Below the pieces are notes generated by a model that worked only from the letters and a program-made list of their open reading frames with translations, did no database searches and was not told the origin of the DNA. The translations under genes and the position numbers were made by a program. A stretch of DNA of 64,000 nucleotides, from positions 1,828,501 through 1,892,500 of the forward strand of contig NZ_CP060494.1 of assembly GCF_014334115.1 (NCBI RefSeq). Direction: 5' to 3'. Within the stretch, counting starts at the first letter, position 1. The number at the start of each line of letters is the position of its first letter. This document shows, in pieces, positions 37,054-48,324 of this stretch. The stretch comes from Sphingosinithalassobacter sp. CS137 (GTDB lineage: Bacteria > Pseudomonadota > Alphaproteobacteria > Sphingomonadales > Sphingomonadaceae).

Positions 37054-38790
37054 CTAGCGCGCGCGGTGGAACACCCAGCTCACGCTGGTGCCGCCCGGCG
37101 CCGCCTCGCCACTGACGACGAGCTGCTGGCTGGGGATCGCGCGGCCGTTGCCGTCGATCCAGATACTGTCCTCGATCGCGAGCGCACCGCCGCGGCAGCG
37201 GAACTGCCACAACGCACTGGCCGGCGTGCGCAGGATCGCCGCCATGCCGTCGGCGGTGGGCGAGATTTCGACGTGGGGCGAGAGATGGAAGCGGATTGCG
37301 AATGGCGGCGCCTGTTTGCGCCGGCGCTTGTCGGAGGGAAGCAGACTGTCCTCGCCACGCACGTCGCGCCCGTCCGACGAAAGCGCGACGAGCCGCCGGT
37401 GAATGAGGCCATAGCGCCGCGCATAGCCGTCGTGGCTCGCTTCGATCCGGCTCGAATTCTCGCTCTCGTGGCGGCTGAGCTCGACTTCGCCGACCCCGCG
37501 GCCGAGCGTGCCATCGGCGTGGATGGCAGTCGAATTGCTGTCGCCGACGACCAGCGTCGAGTGGGCGGCGGTGGTCCGCAGTCCCTCGGCGAGCGCGGCA
37601 GTGGCGGCCATGCGCGCGCCGCCGCAGTTGACGACGATGCGGTCCGGCCCGTCGGAGAGCTCGAACGCCAGCGTGGAAGCACAGCCGCCCTCCACCAGCC
37701 GCGCGACCGGCGGGGGCGCGGCATCCATGATCAGCACTGTCTTCTGCGCGGACAGGCGCTGATAGCCCCAGTCGCGCGCCTGCTTGAGCGGCCGAGTGCG
37801 AATTCCAGTGGCTTCGACAATCTGCTCGAGTACCGCGCCGGGGACGGGGCCGGCGCCCTGCCAGCTCGAAAGCCCCTTGTCGCCGTGGCACACGCCAAGC
37901 AGCGCCGTCACCATCCGCGCCAGCGCCACTTCGACGAAGCCGGGCGGGTCGAGCCGGCGCGCCGCATAGCCTTCGCACAGCATGGCAAGGAGCATCACCG
38001 CGTCGAGCTGTGCTGCCGGCGAACGCGTGACGATGCCGCCATCGTCGAACACCGAGAGTTCGAGCGCCCGCTGGAGGCCCGCCTCGCCGAACGAACGGCG
38101 CGGATCCCCCCCGGGGATCATCAACCCGGCGACCAGCACGCCGCACCAGGCGGCGATGCGCGGCGGCCCCACCTGCACGCGATCGGCGGCGCGATCGAGA
38201 TGACGCGCGCCCCGCGCGAGCGCGTGCAGCACCGCCGAGCGATAGACGAGATCGGTGCTCGAAAGGATCAGCGGAGCATGCGCCGTCCAGAACAGGATGC
38301 GCCGGCCCCAGAGATCGGCCCGCCAGGCGGTTTCGGACACTTTCTCGGCATGGGCGGCGAGCCAGGGGCGCATCATCGCTTCGGCGACCGGCGCCGCACG
38401 GGCGCGCGTGGTGACCGTCGACAGATCGCGTAGCCAGGCGAAGCTGTGCAGATATTCGCCGAACGGCTTCGACCAGTCGGCGCGGGCATAGTCGAGCCCC
38501 GCGATTTCGCGGCTCTCGCCTCGAAACGTCACCATCCCGTCGAGCAGCGCATTGCCCCTGGCGGGATCGCCCAGGAAGGGATCGTCGGCGACGGCGATCA
38601 GCTTGAGCGGATGCCGCCCCCGCAGCCGCATGGTGTGGAGCGGCGTGCGCCAGGTGAGCCGCTGAAGCCGCTCAGACACACGCTCGGCGAGCGAGAGGCC
38701 GCGATCGCCGCCCAGACGGATCAGCCGCTTGCCTTCCTCGATGCCGTCGGCTTCGGGGGATTTCGGCGGCTGTTCCAGCATGCCGCTCAC
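37054..38790 (-). CDS. Heparinase II/III family protein
   Basis: A 578-residue protein with the two-part layout of heparinase II/III-like polysaccharide lyases: an N-terminal alpha-helical toroid (about 50-330) and a C-terminal beta-sandwich beginning near [13 protein letters not shown] and continuing through [14 protein letters not shown] and [14 protein letters not shown]. The family cleaves uronate-containing polysaccharides; the conserved Tyr/His region is recognisable but catalytic residues are not proven. No signal peptide is seen. In this gene order (purH, heparinase, rpe, rsmB, htpX) it is a constant neighbour in sphingomonads (from memory). The start overlaps the rpe stop (ATGA). Confidence 0.8.
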   Translation of the reverse strand: MSGMLEQPPKSPEADGIEEGKRLIRLGGDRGLSLAERVSERLQRLTWRTPLHTMRLRGRHPLKLIAVADDPFLGDPARGNALLDGMVTFRGESREIAGLDYARADWSKPFGEYLHSFAWLRDLSTVTTRARAAPVAEAMMRPWLAAHAEKVSETAWRADLWGRRILFWTAHAPLILSSTDLVYRSAVLHALARGARHLDRAADRVQVGPPRIAAWCGVLVAGLMIPGGDPRRSFGEAGLQRALELSVFDDGGIVTRSPAAQLDAVMLLAMLCEGYAARRLDPPGFVEVALARMVTALLGVCHGDKGLSSWQGAGPVPGAVLEQIVEATGIRTRPLKQARDWGYQRLSAQKTVLIMDAAPPPVARLVEGGCASTLAFELSDGPDRIVVNCGGARMAATAALAEGLRTTAAHSTLVVGDSNSTAIHADGTLGRGVGEVELSRHESENSSRIEASHDGYARRYGLIHRRLVALSSDGRDVRGEDSLLPSDKRRRKQAPPFAIRFHLSPHVEISPTADGMAAILRTPASALWQFRCRGGALAIEDSIWIDGNGRAIPSQQLVVSGEAAPGGTSVSWVFHRAR

Positions 38791-39446
38791 GCGCCCCGCA
38801 GCGCCCGGATATTGTCGGCGTACCGATCCGGCCCGCCGGTGAAGGTCGCGGTGCCGGCGACCAGCGCATCGGCTCCGGCGGCGATCGCCTGCGGCGCCGT
38901 CTGGCGGTCGATGCCGCCGTCGACTTCCAGGTCGATCGGGCGCCCGCTCGCGTCGATTCGGCGGCGCAGCTCGGCGATCTTGTCGAGCTGGCTCGGCAGG
39001 AACTTCTGCCCGCCGAAGCCGGGGTTCACGCTCATGACCAGAATGAGATCGACCATGTTCATCACGTGATCGAGCACCGAAACAGGCGTGGCGGGATTGA
39101 GAACCACGCCGGCGCGCTTGCCGAGCGCCTTGATCGTCTGAAGCGTGCGGTGGAGATGCGGGCCCGCCTCGGGATGGACAGTGATCGTGTCCGCCCCGGC
39201 CTCGGCGAACGCCTGGAGGAAGGGATCGACCGGAGCGATCATCAGATGCACGTCGAACGGCTTGGCGGTGTGCGGGCGCAGCGCCTTCAGCACCGCCGGC
39301 CCGATCGTGATGTTCGGCACGAAATGCCCGTCCATCACGTCGATGTGGATCCAGTCGGCTCCGGCCGCATCGATTGCGCGCACTTCTTCGCCCAGCCGGG
39401 CGAAGTCTGCGGAGAGGATCGATGGCGCAATGCGGACAGCAGGCAT
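38787..39446 (-). CDS. rpe: Ribulose-phosphate 3-epimerase
   Basis: A 219-residue TIM-barrel enzyme of the pentose phosphate pathway interconverting D-ribulose 5-phosphate and D-xylulose 5-phosphate. Seen are [35 protein letters not shown] (metal-binding His and Asp), [36 protein letters not shown] and LEVDGGID. The ATG at 39446 begins the family's standard N-terminus and has AAGGG 10 bases upstream; the frame extends further upstream without support. Confidence 0.95.
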   Translation of the reverse strand: MPAVRIAPSILSADFARLGEEVRAIDAAGADWIHIDVMDGHFVPNITIGPAVLKALRPHTAKPFDVHLMIAPVDPFLQAFAEAGADTITVHPEAGPHLHRTLQTIKALGKRAGVVLNPATPVSVLDHVMNMVDLILVMSVNPGFGGQKFLPSQLDKIAELRRRIDASGRPIDLEVDGGIDRQTAPQAIAAGADALVAGTATFTGGPDRYADNIRALRGA

Positions 39447-39498
39447 GGCGGGAACCCTTAGCATGGCCTGAACCGCCCGCAACGGGGTTCGCGAGACT

Positions 39499-40797
39499 TC
39501 AGCGCACGCGCACCAGCGGCGCGATGAAGAAACCATCGAGCCCGCCCTGCCCGGCCAGCATGCCCGGAAGGATGCGGAGCCAGCCGCGCGGGTCGATCCC
39601 GACGCCTGCAGGCATGGCGTCACTCGACGGCGGATCGAGCGTGAAATCCTGGTTCTCAGCCAGAAAAGCTTCGATCTGCTCCTCGCCTTCCATGGGCTCG
39701 AGCGAACAGGTGGCGAAGACCAGCCGGCCGCCCGGGCGGACCCAGCGCGCGGCACGGGCGAGAAGCAGACGCTGCAACGCCGCCATCTCGGCGACCAGCG
39801 CGGGGCGAACGCGATGCAGCACGTCGGGATGGCGGCGGAAGATGCCGGTGGCGCTGCACGGAGCATCGAGCAACACCGCATCGGCGGCAGCGCCAGGCTC
39901 CCAGCTGCGCAGATCGGCTGCGATCACTTCGGCCGAAAGGCCGGTGCGGCACAGATTCTCGGCAAGTCGCGCGAGACGACTTTCGGACGAGTCGACACTG
40001 GTGACTTCCCAGCCCGCCGCGGCGAGCTGCAGCGTCTTGCCCCCGGGAGCCGCGCACAGATCGAGCGCCTTGCCCGCCCCCGGTCCGAGCAACCGGGCGG
40101 GAAGCGACGCGGCGAGATCCTGCACCCACCAGGCGCCTTGCACATAGCCGGGCAGATCGGGAACCGAAGCCCCCGCAGGCAGGCGAACATGGCCAGGCAT
40201 CAGCGACTCGCCCCCGAGCGCCTCGATGGCGGCCGTGTCGGCGGGATCGCGCAGGCTGAGGTCGAGCGGCGGCGGGGCGGCGATCGCGCGTGCGGACTCG
40301 CCGACCATGGAATCACCCCAGGCCGCCTCCCAGCGCTCGGCAGCGGCGGGCGGCAGCGTCGGCACCTCGGGCAGCGCTGCGCCGCTGCGCATCAGCGTGC
40401 CGAACACGCCATGGACCAGCTTGCGCGGCCCGCCATCGACGAGCGGCAGGACCGTCGAGATCGCCGCATGCGGCGGCGTACCGAGTGCCAGCGCCTGGAC
40501 CAACGCGATTCGCAATGCGGAGCGCGCCTTCGCGTCATGGGGAAGCGGCCGCGCCGTCGCCGAATCGATCAGCGCATCGAGATCGGGCAGGCGTCGCAGT
40601 GCCTCTGCGGCAATGGCGTGGGCGAGCCCCCGGTCCGACGGCGCCAGCTTCCCTGCGGCAGCTTCGAGTTCGGACTCGAGCGCCAGACCGCGGCGCAGCA
40701 CCGCGTCGAGAAGCCGCAGCGCCGCACGACGCGCGGGAACGCCAGGGGGCTCGGCCGGGCGCGGTGCCGGTCGTGTGCGGGTGTTGCGGGAGCTCAC
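39499..40797 (-). CDS. rsmB: RsmB/NOP-family rRNA cytosine-C5 methyltransferase
   Basis: A 432-residue protein with an N-terminal NusB-like RNA-binding domain (about 25-150, [17 protein letters not shown]) and a C-terminal SAM domain. The SAM loop is [14 protein letters not shown]. The two catalytic cysteines are in [17 protein letters not shown] and [15 protein letters not shown]. RsmB methylates 16S rRNA C967; other family members act elsewhere, so the exact site is inferred. It starts with GTG 2 bases from the htpX stop. Confidence 0.87.
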   Translation of the reverse strand: MSSRNTRTRPAPRPAEPPGVPARRAALRLLDAVLRRGLALESELEAAAGKLAPSDRGLAHAIAAEALRRLPDLDALIDSATARPLPHDAKARSALRIALVQALALGTPPHAAISTVLPLVDGGPRKLVHGVFGTLMRSGAALPEVPTLPPAAAERWEAAWGDSMVGESARAIAAPPPLDLSLRDPADTAAIEALGGESLMPGHVRLPAGASVPDLPGYVQGAWWVQDLAASLPARLLGPGAGKALDLCAAPGGKTLQLAAAGWEVTSVDSSESRLARLAENLCRTGLSAEVIAADLRSWEPGAAADAVLLDAPCSATGIFRRHPDVLHRVRPALVAEMAALQRLLLARAARWVRPGGRLVFATCSLEPMEGEEQIEAFLAENQDFTLDPPSSDAMPAGVGIDPRGWLRILPGMLAGQGGLDGFFIAPLVRVR

Positions 40798-41778
40798 TTA
40801 GTCGCGGCGCAGCGGATCGAGCGCGCTGGCAGGCCGGCGGCGCGTACCGGTGCGGGGGACCGAAGCGACACCAGGACGCGCGGCGACGACCGGTTGAGCG
40901 GGCCAGGAAGACGAAGCCAGCGCCGTGCCCGTGCGGGTGGTGCCACCCATCTGCTGAGCGAGCCGTTCGAGTTCGGCGATCCGATTCGCCGTGTCGGGAT
41001 GGGTCGAGAACATATTGTCGCCGCGCCGCGCGAGGCCGGGCACGATGTAGAGCTGCGAGGCAGCCGGCACCCGTTCGGCGACCGGATTGGGAATCCTCCG
41101 CGCGCCGCATTCGAGCTTCGCCAGCGCCGAGGCGAGCGCCGCAGGGTTGCCCGAAATCTCCGCACCCGCGCGATCCGCGCCATATTCGCGCGTGCGGCTG
41201 ATCGCCATCTGCACGATCATAGCCGCGAAGGGAGCCACGAACACTGCCATCAGCCCCGCGATTCCCGCGCCGCGACCATCGGCACCGCGAAAGAACAGGC
41301 CGAAGTTCGCGAGCATCGAAATCGCACCGGCAATGGTGGCGACCATCGTCATGATCAGCGTATCGCGATTGCGGACATGGCCCAGCTCGTGCGCCATCAC
41401 CGCCGCGATCTCGTCGCGATCGAGCATGTCGATCAGACCCGTGGTGGCGGCAACGGCGGCATGATCGGGATCGCGCCCAGTGGCGAAGGCATTGGGGTGC
41501 GGCGATTCGATCAGATAGACCTTCGGCATCGGCAGCTTGGCGCGCATCGCGAGATCGCGCACCAGCCGGACGAACTCGGGCGCGCTCGCCTCATCCACTT
41601 CGCGCGCATTGTGCATGCGGAGCACGATCTTGTCGGCATTCCAGAAGGTGAAGAGGTTCATGCCCGCGGCAAACAGCAGCGCGAGCATCATCCCGGCGCG
41701 ACCGCCGAGGGTGAAGCCGAGCGCCATGAACAGCGCCGTCAGCGCCGCGAGCAACATCGTCGTCTTGAAACCGTTCAC
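40798..41778 (-). CDS. htpX: HtpX membrane zinc metalloprotease
   Basis: A 326-residue M48 protease that degrades misfolded inner-membrane proteins. Two hydrophobic helices open the protein ([33 protein letters not shown]), HELGH is in [14 protein letters not shown] with the third zinc ligand Glu in [11 protein letters not shown], and two more helices lie between. The C-terminal 40 residues are a variable, Arg/Ala-rich tail longer than in most HtpX. The ATG at 41778 is divergent from the SDHAF4-like gene. Confidence 0.92.
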   Translation of the reverse strand: MNGFKTTMLLAALTALFMALGFTLGGRAGMMLALLFAAGMNLFTFWNADKIVLRMHNAREVDEASAPEFVRLVRDLAMRAKLPMPKVYLIESPHPNAFATGRDPDHAAVAATTGLIDMLDRDEIAAVMAHELGHVRNRDTLIMTMVATIAGAISMLANFGLFFRGADGRGAGIAGLMAVFVAPFAAMIVQMAISRTREYGADRAGAEISGNPAALASALAKLECGARRIPNPVAERVPAASQLYIVPGLARRGDNMFSTHPDTANRIAELERLAQQMGGTTRTGTALASSSWPAQPVVAARPGVASVPRTGTRRRPASALDPLRRD

Positions 41779-41845
41779 TTGAACCCACTCCTTGTCCGAC
41801 CAATGTGGTGCGCGACGCCGCTCAAATCAATTCGGAACCAGAGCC

Positions 41846-42013
41846 ATGGGCAAGCGCCCCGACCATGTGAAACCGCCCGCCTATCTGAGCGCGAACACGC
41901 CGGTGCCCGAGCCGCGGGCACCCGCGCCCGACGCGGGGGACCAAGACCCGCTGGAACGCGATCCGACTCGCTATGGCGATTGGGAGAAAAAGGGCGTGGC
42001 GATCGACTTCTGA
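41846..42013 (+). CDS. SDHAF4-like succinate dehydrogenase assembly factor (DUF1674)
   Basis: A 55-residue protein ending DPTRYGDWEKKGVAIDF, the conserved C-terminal signature of DUF1674/SDHAF4. The mitochondrial family member binds flavinylated SdhA and helps it join SdhB. The N-terminal half is polar and proline-rich. It sits alone between htpX (divergent, 67 bp) and the DUF1697 gene (convergent, 3 bp); no sdh genes are in the window. The ATG at 41846 is preferred to an upstream frame start at 41792. Confidence 0.82.
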   Translation: MGKRPDHVKPPAYLSANTPVPEPRAPAPDAGDQDPLERDPTRYGDWEKKGVAIDF

Positions 42014-42016
42014 GGC

Positions 42017-42562
42017 TCACAAGCCGGGCGCGAGCCGCGCGGCGAGCTTGCCGACGGTGTTCCAGTTGCGCGCCGTCGCCACCTTTGGGAAGCCGAGTTT
42101 CGCCATCGCCGGCTGGAGCTGCGAGCGCGCCTGCCCGTCGCGATAGTCGATGTAGAGTTCGCGCCCGCGCGCGTGCAGCCGCTCGGAGACGGAGTAGCGC
42201 TCGGCCAGCGCATCGAGCAGCGCCGGATCGGGCGGGGTCCGGTGAAACAGCACGACGAGCCTGTTCGGGCGTTCGCGGGCCGCGTCCGGAAAGGGATTGG
42301 CAGCCATAATGTCGCGCAGCTCGCGCCCGTCGCGGACGAGGAAATCGATCGGAAAACCGAACTTGGCCGCCGCCTCCTGCTCGAGCGCGGCTTCGAGCGC
42401 GGCGGAGTCGCGCTGTTCGGTCGAAATCAGCGCGTTGCCCGATGCGAGCAGAGTCGCGACGTCGGCAAACCCCAGCGATTCCAGCATCGCGCGCAGATCG
42501 GCCATCGCGAGCGTCCGCCCGCCTACGTTGACGGCGCGCAGCAGCACCGCCCAGCGCTTCAC
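42017..42562 (-). CDS. DUF1697 family protein
   Basis: A 181-residue protein starting [20 protein letters not shown], followed by LRAMLESLGFADVATLLASGNALI and NWNTVGKLAARL near the end. Those are hallmark stretches of DUF1697. Function is unknown in the family. The GTG start overlaps the gpsA stop (GTGTGA), so it is coupled to gpsA. Confidence 0.85.
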   Translation of the reverse strand: MKRWAVLLRAVNVGGRTLAMADLRAMLESLGFADVATLLASGNALISTEQRDSAALEAALEQEAAAKFGFPIDFLVRDGRELRDIMAANPFPDAARERPNRLVVLFHRTPPDPALLDALAERYSVSERLHARGRELYIDYRDGQARSQLQPAMAKLGFPKVATARNWNTVGKLAARLAPGL

Positions 42563-43536
42563 ACGCCTTCTTCGCGCAGCGGACGGTTGAGCAGACCGTC
42601 GACGACGTCCGCCACTTCGGCGCCGTCGAGCAGCGCGCACACGGCCTGCGCGACCGGCATGTCGACGCCCGCCGCCAGTGCGGCCTCGCGCAGTACCGGC
42701 GCAGTGAAGGCGCCTTCGGCCACGGTCTTGCGATCCGCCAGCAGGCTCTGCGCGCTTTGTCCCCGCCCGAGCCCGACGCCGAGCGAATAGTTGCGCGAGC
42801 TGGTCGACGAGCAGGTGAGAACGAGATCGCCCAGGCCGCACAGGCCGGCGAGCGTTTCCACTCGCGCGCCGCGCGCCACGCCGAAGCGAGTCATTTCGGC
42901 AAAGCCGCGCGCGATCACCGCCGCACGCGCATTCTGGCCTAGACCGGCCCCCTCGACGACGCCGCAGGCGATCGCGAGCACATTCTTCACCGCGCCGCCG
43001 ATCTCCGCCCCCACCACGTCCGACGAGACATAGGGGCGGAACGAAGGCCGCGCGATCACGCCGGCGAGTTCGTTGGCGCAGTCGATCGGATCGGCGGCGA
43101 GCGTGACGGCGGTGGGCAGGCCGGAGGCGACTTCGTGCGCGAAGGTGGGTCCGGAGAGCACCGCGATTCGGGAGCCCGGCACTTCCTCGGCCGCGACATG
43201 GTGCAGGAACTGGTGCGATCCCGCCTCGATCCCCTTCGAGCAGAGGATCAGCGGCTGCCCCCTGCCGGGCAGTTCGCGGAGCACCGCGCGCATGTGCTGC
43301 GCCGGCGTCACCACCAGGATCGGATCGGCATCGGCGAGATCCCCGAGCTCCTGCGTCGCGCTGACGTTCGGCGAAAGCGGAATACCAGGCAGAAAAACGG
43401 TGTTCTCGTGGCGTTCGTTGATCGCGTCGACCACTTCCGCCTCGCGCGCCCAGAGCCGAACGGCGGTGCCTCCCGAGGCCAGTACCTGTGCAAGCGCAGT
43501 GCCCCAGGCACCGCCGCCGATTACTCCGATCGTCAT
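42559..43536 (-). CDS. gpsA: Glycerol-3-phosphate dehydrogenase [NAD(P)+]
   Basis: A 325-residue dehydrogenase that reduces dihydroxyacetone phosphate to sn-glycerol 3-phosphate for phospholipid synthesis. The Rossmann motif [13 protein letters not shown] is at the N-terminus; [50 protein letters not shown] (catalytic Lys) and [20 protein letters not shown] follow, all family signatures. It overlaps tsaD (4 bases) and the DUF1697 gene. Confidence 0.95.
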   Translation of the reverse strand: MTIGVIGGGAWGTALAQVLASGGTAVRLWAREAEVVDAINERHENTVFLPGIPLSPNVSATQELGDLADADPILVVTPAQHMRAVLRELPGRGQPLILCSKGIEAGSHQFLHHVAAEEVPGSRIAVLSGPTFAHEVASGLPTAVTLAADPIDCANELAGVIARPSFRPYVSSDVVGAEIGGAVKNVLAIACGVVEGAGLGQNARAAVIARGFAEMTRFGVARGARVETLAGLCGLGDLVLTCSSTSSRNYSLGVGLGRGQSAQSLLADRKTVAEGAFTAPVLREAALAAGVDMPVAQAVCALLDGAEVADVVDGLLNRPLREEGV

Positions 43537-44573
43537 GCCTTCACTCCCGCACCGCGCACCTTTTCGCCTGTCGGATCGAGCGGCCAGCGGGCGCGGGCCG
43601 GCACGTCGAGCGGATCGGTGAGCCCGGCACCGAATCGCTCGGCGCCCGCCCAGGCGATCATCGCCGCATTATCGGTGCACAGCCAGAGCGGCGGCGCGAC
43701 GAACCGCAGATCGCGGCTGGCAGCGAGCCCCTCGAGCGCAGCGCGCACCCCCTGGTTGGCCGCGACGCCACCCGCGACGACCAGCGCGCTGACGCCGACG
43801 CCCGCCACCGAATCGAGTGCGCGGGCAGTGCGATCGAGCAGACAGTCGATCACGGCCTGCTGGAACGAGGCGGCGATATCCTCGGCGCGGTGGGTGCCTG
43901 CGTCGCGCGCGCGCGATACGGCGCTCTTGAGGCCGGCGAACGAGAAATGCGGCTCGTTCGATCCCAGCAGCGGGCGCGGCAGCGGCACCGCGCGCGGATC
44001 GCCCTTTCGCGCCGCCTGCTCGACCGCGGGGCCGCCCGGAAAGCCGAGCCCGAGCAGCTTCGCCGTCTTGTCGAACGCCTCACCCGCGGCGTCGTCGATC
44101 GTGGTGGCGATCCGCCGGTAGCGGCCGACGCCTTCGACCAGCAGCAGCTGGCAATGGCCGCCCGAAACGAGCAGCAGCAGATAGGGAAAGGCCAGATCGG
44201 GATCGGTCAGGCGCGGCGAGAGCGCATGTCCCTCGAGATGGTTCACCGCGACCAGCGGCTTGCCACCCGCCAGCGCGAGCGCCTTGCCGGTGACGAGCCC
44301 GACCATCACACCGCCGATCAGCCCCGGCCCCGCCGTCGCCGCGACTGCATCGACATCGGCCAGCGTCACTCCCGCCTCGTCGAGCACCGCCTCGACCAGT
44401 GGGCCCAGCATTTCGACATGCGCGCGTGCCGCAATCTCGGGAACGACACCGCCATAGGGGGCATGCTGGGCATCCTGCCGCGCGAGCCGATGCGCACGGA
44501 TCGTCCGATCGCTCGCGACCAATGCCGCGGCCGTCTCGTCGCAGCTCGATTCGAGGCCCAGGATCAATGCCAT
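43533..44573 (-). CDS. tsaD: tRNA N6-threonylcarbamoyladenosine transferase subunit TsaD
   Basis: A 346-residue ASKHA-fold protein that transfers threonylcarbamoyl to A37 of ANN-decoding tRNAs. Seen are [32 protein letters not shown] (iron-binding His region), [28 protein letters not shown] and [13 protein letters not shown]. The start ATG at 44573 (MALILG) has GGAAG upstream; ATG at 44582 is also possible. It is divergent from hemC by only 39 bases, so promoters must overlap. Confidence 0.94.
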   Translation of the reverse strand: MALILGLESSCDETAAALVASDRTIRAHRLARQDAQHAPYGGVVPEIAARAHVEMLGPLVEAVLDEAGVTLADVDAVAATAGPGLIGGVMVGLVTGKALALAGGKPLVAVNHLEGHALSPRLTDPDLAFPYLLLLVSGGHCQLLLVEGVGRYRRIATTIDDAAGEAFDKTAKLLGLGFPGGPAVEQAARKGDPRAVPLPRPLLGSNEPHFSFAGLKSAVSRARDAGTHRAEDIAASFQQAVIDCLLDRTARALDSVAGVGVSALVVAGGVAANQGVRAALEGLAASRDLRFVAPPLWLCTDNAAMIAWAGAERFGAGLTDPLDVPARARWPLDPTGEKVRGAGVKA

Positions 44574-44612
44574 CGCTTCCATCTAGAGGCGCCGGCCGCT
44601 AGCACAAGCGGC

Positions 44613-45530
44613 ATGCCCAGCCCCTTTCGCATCGGAACGCGCGGATCGCCGCTCGCGCTCACTCAGGCCAATATGGTGCGCGACGCGCTGATCGGCGCGC
44701 ACGACTGGGCGGAAGATGCGGTGGAGATCGTGACCATCCGCACCACCGGCGACCGGGTGCAGGATCGTGCGCTCGCCGAAATCGGCGGCAAGGCGCTGTG
44801 GACCAAGGAGCTCGACCGCGCGCTGCTCGACGGCGAGATCGACTGCGCCGTACATTCGATGAAGGACGTGGAGACGCTGCGGCCGCCGAGCGTCACGCTG
44901 GCCGCCGTGCTGGCGCGAGCGGATGTGCGCGACCGGCTGATCGGTGCCGATTCGATCGAGGCGCTCCGGCAGGGCGCACGTCTCGGCACCAGTTCGCCGC
45001 GCCGCGCCGCGCAGCTGCGCAAGCTGCGACCCGACCTCGAGATCGTCCTGTTCCGCGGAAACGTCGATACGCGGCTCGCCAAGCTCGCGGCGGGCGAGGC
45101 CGACGCGACTCTTCTCGCCGCCGCGGGGCTGGAGCGCCTCGGGCGGCACGATATCGGCGTGCCCGTGCCGGTTGACGTCATGCTGCCGGCGCCCGCGCAG
45201 GGGGCGGTCGGCGTCGAAGTGCGCAGCGACGACCAGACCGCGGTCGAGCGGCTGGCGGCGATCGATCATCCCGAGACGCGTGCCTGTGTCCTCGCCGAGC
45301 GTGCCCTGCTCGCGGCGCTCAAGGCCGACTGTCATTCGCCCGTGGGTGCGCTGGCGACGCTGGACGGCGCGATCCTGACGCTGCGCGCCGAATTGCTGTC
45401 GGAAGACGGGCAGGCGCATGTCCACGGGCAGGAAGCGGGCGCCCCGCGCGATCCGAAGCTTCCGGAGATCATGGCGCGCGACCTGCTCGCCCGCGCCCCG
45501 GAGACGGTGCGGCGGCTGTTCGCGGGATGA
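44613..45530 (+). CDS. hemC: Hydroxymethylbilane synthase (porphobilinogen deaminase)
   Basis: A 305-residue enzyme that polymerises four porphobilinogen units to hydroxymethylbilane in haem synthesis. Features are IGTRGSPLALTQANMV, ALWTKELDRALLDGEID, AVHSMKDVET, GTSSPRRAAQLR, FRGNVDTRLAKL, PAPAQGAVGVEVR and the dipyrromethane-attaching Cys in LKADCHSPVGAL. The ATG at 44613 gives the standard length. It overlaps hemD by 4 bases. Confidence 0.95.
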   Translation: MPSPFRIGTRGSPLALTQANMVRDALIGAHDWAEDAVEIVTIRTTGDRVQDRALAEIGGKALWTKELDRALLDGEIDCAVHSMKDVETLRPPSVTLAAVLARADVRDRLIGADSIEALRQGARLGTSSPRRAAQLRKLRPDLEIVLFRGNVDTRLAKLAAGEADATLLAAAGLERLGRHDIGVPVPVDVMLPAPAQGAVGVEVRSDDQTAVERLAAIDHPETRACVLAERALLAALKADCHSPVGALATLDGAILTLRAELLSEDGQAHVHGQEAGAPRDPKLPEIMARDLLARAPETVRRLFAG

Positions 45531-46201
45531 GCCGCCCGATCGCCGTCCTGCGACCGGAGCCGGGCAACCGAGTGACGGCGGCTGCAGTGGAGGCGACCGG
45601 ACGCCGGGCGATCCGGCTTCCGCTTTTCGACGTCGTGCCCGTCCCCTGGCAAGCGCCTGATCCGAGGGAATATGACGCGCTGCTCCTGACCAGTGCCAAC
45701 GCCGTCCGCCATGCCGGACCCGAACTGGCCGCATTGCTGGCGCTGCCGGTCCATGCGGTGGGCGAAGCGACTGCGGCGGCCGCGCGGCGCGCCGGGTTCG
45801 TGGTGGCGGCGATCGGACACGACGGCGCGCACACCCTGATCGCCGCTGCCGCCGGGGCAGGCGTTCGCCGGGCGCTGCATCTCGCCGGGCGCGATCGGCT
45901 GATCGAGCAGGGCGGGATCATCGCCGACGTGCGCACTGTCTATGCCAGCGAGCCGCGCGAGATCGCGGAAGCTGCGGCGCAGCGGCTGTCTGGTGCCGTC
46001 GCGATGGTCCATTCGCCGCGCGCGGCCGCGCGACTCGCGGCGGTGCTCGACGCGTCGCGCGTCGCGCGTGGCAGCGTCGCCGTCGCGGCGATCAGCGAGC
46101 GGACAAGAAGGGCCCTGGGAAGCGGCTGGGAGCGCGTGGCGGTGGCGGCAGTTCCGGAAGACGACACGCTCCGGGACGTCGCCCTCCGCCTCGCCGATTG
46201 A
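45527..46201 (+). CDS. hemD: Uroporphyrinogen-III synthase
   Basis: A 224-residue protein with the low-conservation two-lobed HemD pattern: VLRPEPGNRVTAAAVEATGR at the start, LLLTSANAVRHAGPEL in the first lobe, AVGEATAAAARRAG, and VYASEPREIA in the hinge before the second lobe. It closes hydroxymethylbilane to uroporphyrinogen III with inversion of ring D. Position directly after hemC with a 4-base overlap supports the call. Confidence 0.9.
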   Translation: MSRPIAVLRPEPGNRVTAAAVEATGRRAIRLPLFDVVPVPWQAPDPREYDALLLTSANAVRHAGPELAALLALPVHAVGEATAAAARRAGFVVAAIGHDGAHTLIAAAAGAGVRRALHLAGRDRLIEQGGIIADVRTVYASEPREIAEAAAQRLSGAVAMVHSPRAAARLAAVLDASRVARGSVAVAAISERTRRALGSGWERVAVAAVPEDDTLRDVALRLAD

Positions 46202-46232
46202 CCGCGGCCGCCGGCGCGGGAATAAGGGCGCC

Positions 46233-47129
46233 ATGAGCCGCGACGAGCCTACCGCGCTGAAGCCGGCCCGCGGCCTTTCCGCACTGGGAACAACGATCCT
46301 CGTCGGCCTGCTGGCCTTTGTGGGCGGAATTGCCGCGACCGCCGCGCTGATTCACTTTTCCGGGATGGGGCCGTTCGGGAGAACGCCCGCGCCCGTGGAG
46401 ACTGAGGCCGCCCCCGCCGAAGCCGTGGTCGCGCCGCCGCTTCCGGCAGGAACCGACCTTGCCACGCTCAATGCGCGCGAACAGATGCTGGCCGGCCGCC
46501 TCGACGAGCTCGAGGAACGGCTGGTGGCGGTCCGCAGCGCGTCGCGAGTCGCCTCCAGCTATGCCAATCGCGCCGAGGGGCTGCTGATCGCCTTTGCGAC
46601 GCGCCGCCTGCTTGATCGCGGCCTGCCGCTTGGCGGCGTGGAAGGGCAGTTGCGGCTGCGCTTCGGCGCATCGCACCCTGAGGAAGTCGCCGCGATCCTG
46701 CGCGCGGCCAACGATCCGGCGACGCTGGAGGATCTCCGCCTTGCGCTCGATGCGATCGCGCCACGGCTCATCGCCGGCGGCCCCGATGAGGGCGTGTGGT
46801 CGCGCGTGCGGCGGCTGTTCAACGATCTCGTCGTGCTGCGCCAGGAAACCTCTCCCAGCCCGCGCCCCGCCGACCGGCTGCGCCGCGCTCGGCGCGTTCT
46901 CGAAGCCGGGCAGGTGGAAGCGGCTCTCGCCGAGATCGCCCATCTGCCGGGCGCGGAAAATGCCGAGAGTTGGATCGCGGCGGCGCGACGCTATATCGCG
47001 GCTCGACAGGCGCTAGGCGATATCGAACTGGCGGCGATGCAGGCGCCCGGGGCACCGCCCGCACCACCTTCGGCGTCGGCGCCGGTGGTGCAATCGGAAA
47101 CTTCGGCAGCCGCCGCCGAAACGGAATAG
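46233..47129 (+). CDS. Mitofilin-like inner-membrane protein (COG4223 type)
   Basis: A 298-residue protein with a single membrane helix (about residues 18-42, [20 protein letters not shown]), a Pro/Ala/Glu-rich linker, a coiled-coil segment [20 protein letters not shown] and a helical C-terminal region ([20 protein letters not shown]). This is the layout of the mitofilin-like protein next to hemD in many alphaproteobacteria, related to the MICOS subunit Mic60, which shapes intracellular membranes. The C-terminus is Ala/Pro-rich and low in complexity. It follows hemD by 31 bases. Confidence 0.72.
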   Translation: MSRDEPTALKPARGLSALGTTILVGLLAFVGGIAATAALIHFSGMGPFGRTPAPVETEAAPAEAVVAPPLPAGTDLATLNAREQMLAGRLDELEERLVAVRSASRVASSYANRAEGLLIAFATRRLLDRGLPLGGVEGQLRLRFGASHPEEVAAILRAANDPATLEDLRLALDAIAPRLIAGGPDEGVWSRVRRLFNDLVVLRQETSPSPRPADRLRRARRVLEAGQVEAALAEIAHLPGAENAESWIAAARRYIAARQALGDIELAAMQAPGAPPAPPSASAPVVQSETSAAAAETE

Positions 47130-47139
47130 GACAGGACGC

Positions 47140-48324
47140 ATGGCAGAAATGGGCCGGTTTGACTGGCAGGACCCGTTCGCTCTCGACGCACAGCTCACCG
47201 AGGAAGAGCGGATCGTACGCGATACCGCGCATGGCTATGCGCAGGAGAAGCTGCTGCCGCGCGTGACGAAGGCGTTCCTCGACGAGAGCTTTGATCGCGA
47301 GATCATGCGCGAGATGGGCGCGCTGGGTCTGCTCGGCGCCACGATCCCCGAAGCCTATGGCGGCGCGGGGCTCGGCTATGTCTCCTATGGTCTGGTCGCG
47401 CGCGAAGTCGAGGCAGTCGATTCGGGCTATCGCTCGGCGATGAGCGTGCAGAGTTCGCTCGTGATGCACCCGATCCACGCCTATGGCACCGAGGCGCAGA
47501 AGCAGAAATTCCTGCCCAAACTCGCCACCGGCGAATGGGTGGGCTGCTTCGGCCTGACCGAGCCCGATGCGGGATCCGATCCCGGCGGCATGCGCACGCG
47601 CGCGGAGAAGATCGACGGCGGCTATCGCCTGAGCGGCTCGAAGATGTGGATCACCAATTCGCCGATCGCCGACGTTTTCGTCGTCTGGGCGAAATCCGAT
47701 GCGCACGGCGGCGGCATCAAGGGCTTTGTGCTCGAAAAGGGCATGAAGGGGCTCTCCGCTCCCAAGATCGAAGGCAAGCTGTCGCTTCGCGCCTCGATCA
47801 CCGGCGAGATCGTGATGGACGGCGTCGAAGTCGGCGAGGACGCGCTGCTGCCCGAGGTGCAGGGGCTGAAGGGGCCGTTCGGGTGCCTCAATCGCGCACG
47901 CTACGGAATTGCCTGGGGCAGCATGGGGGCGGCCGAGGCCTGCATGCGCGCCGCGCGGACCTACACGCTTGACCGCGCGCAGTTCGGCAAGCCGCTCGCG
48001 GCCAACCAGCTCGTCCAGCTGAAGCTGGCGAACATGCAGACCGAAATCGCGCTGGCGCTGCAAGGCTGCCTGCGCGCCGGCCGCATGTTCGACGAAGGCA
48101 CGCTGGCGCCCGAGGCGATCAGCATCCTGAAGCGCAACAATTGCGGCAAGGCGCTGGAGATCGCCCGTGTCGCGCGCGACATGCACGGCGGCAACGGCAT
48201 TTCGGCCGAATTCCATGTGATGCGCCACGCGATCAACCTCGAGACCGTCAACACCTATGAAGGCACCCACGACGTGCACGGGCTGATCCTGGGGCGGGCG
48301 ATCACCGGCATCGCGGCGTTCTGA
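47140..48324 (+). CDS. gcdH: Glutaryl-CoA dehydrogenase (acyl-CoA dehydrogenase family)
   Basis: A 394-residue flavoenzyme that oxidatively decarboxylates glutaryl-CoA to crotonyl-CoA in lysine and tryptophan breakdown. GCDH-like features are [87 protein letters not shown], and the C-terminal [19 protein letters not shown], where the Glu of YEGT is the catalytic base. Overlaps GNAT by one base and likely heads an operon ending in a family III CoA-transferase. Confidence 0.9.
   Translation: MAEMGRFDWQDPFALDAQLTEEERIVRDTAHGYAQEKLLPRVTKAFLDESFDREIMREMGALGLLGATIPEAYGGAGLGYVSYGLVAREVEAVDSGYRSAMSVQSSLVMHPIHAYGTEAQKQKFLPKLATGEWVGCFGLTEPDAGSDPGGMRTRAEKIDGGYRLSGSKMWITNSPIADVFVVWAKSDAHGGGIKGFVLEKGMKGLSAPKIEGKLSLRASITGEIVMDGVEVGEDALLPEVQGLKGPFGCLNRARYGIAWGSMGAAEACMRAARTYTLDRAQFGKPLAANQLVQLKLANMQTEIALALQGCLRAGRMFDEGTLAPEAISILKRNNCGKALEIARVARDMHGGNGISAEFHVMRHAINLETVNTYEGTHDVHGLILGRAITGIAAF

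Noticed and set aside
39814..42309. An 831-codon plus-strand open frame across rsmB, htpX and DUF1697
   Set aside because: All three minus-strand genes have full catalytic motifs; the plus-strand translation is low-complexity. Only its last part overlaps a real plus-strand gene (the SDHAF4-like protein), which is in a different frame.
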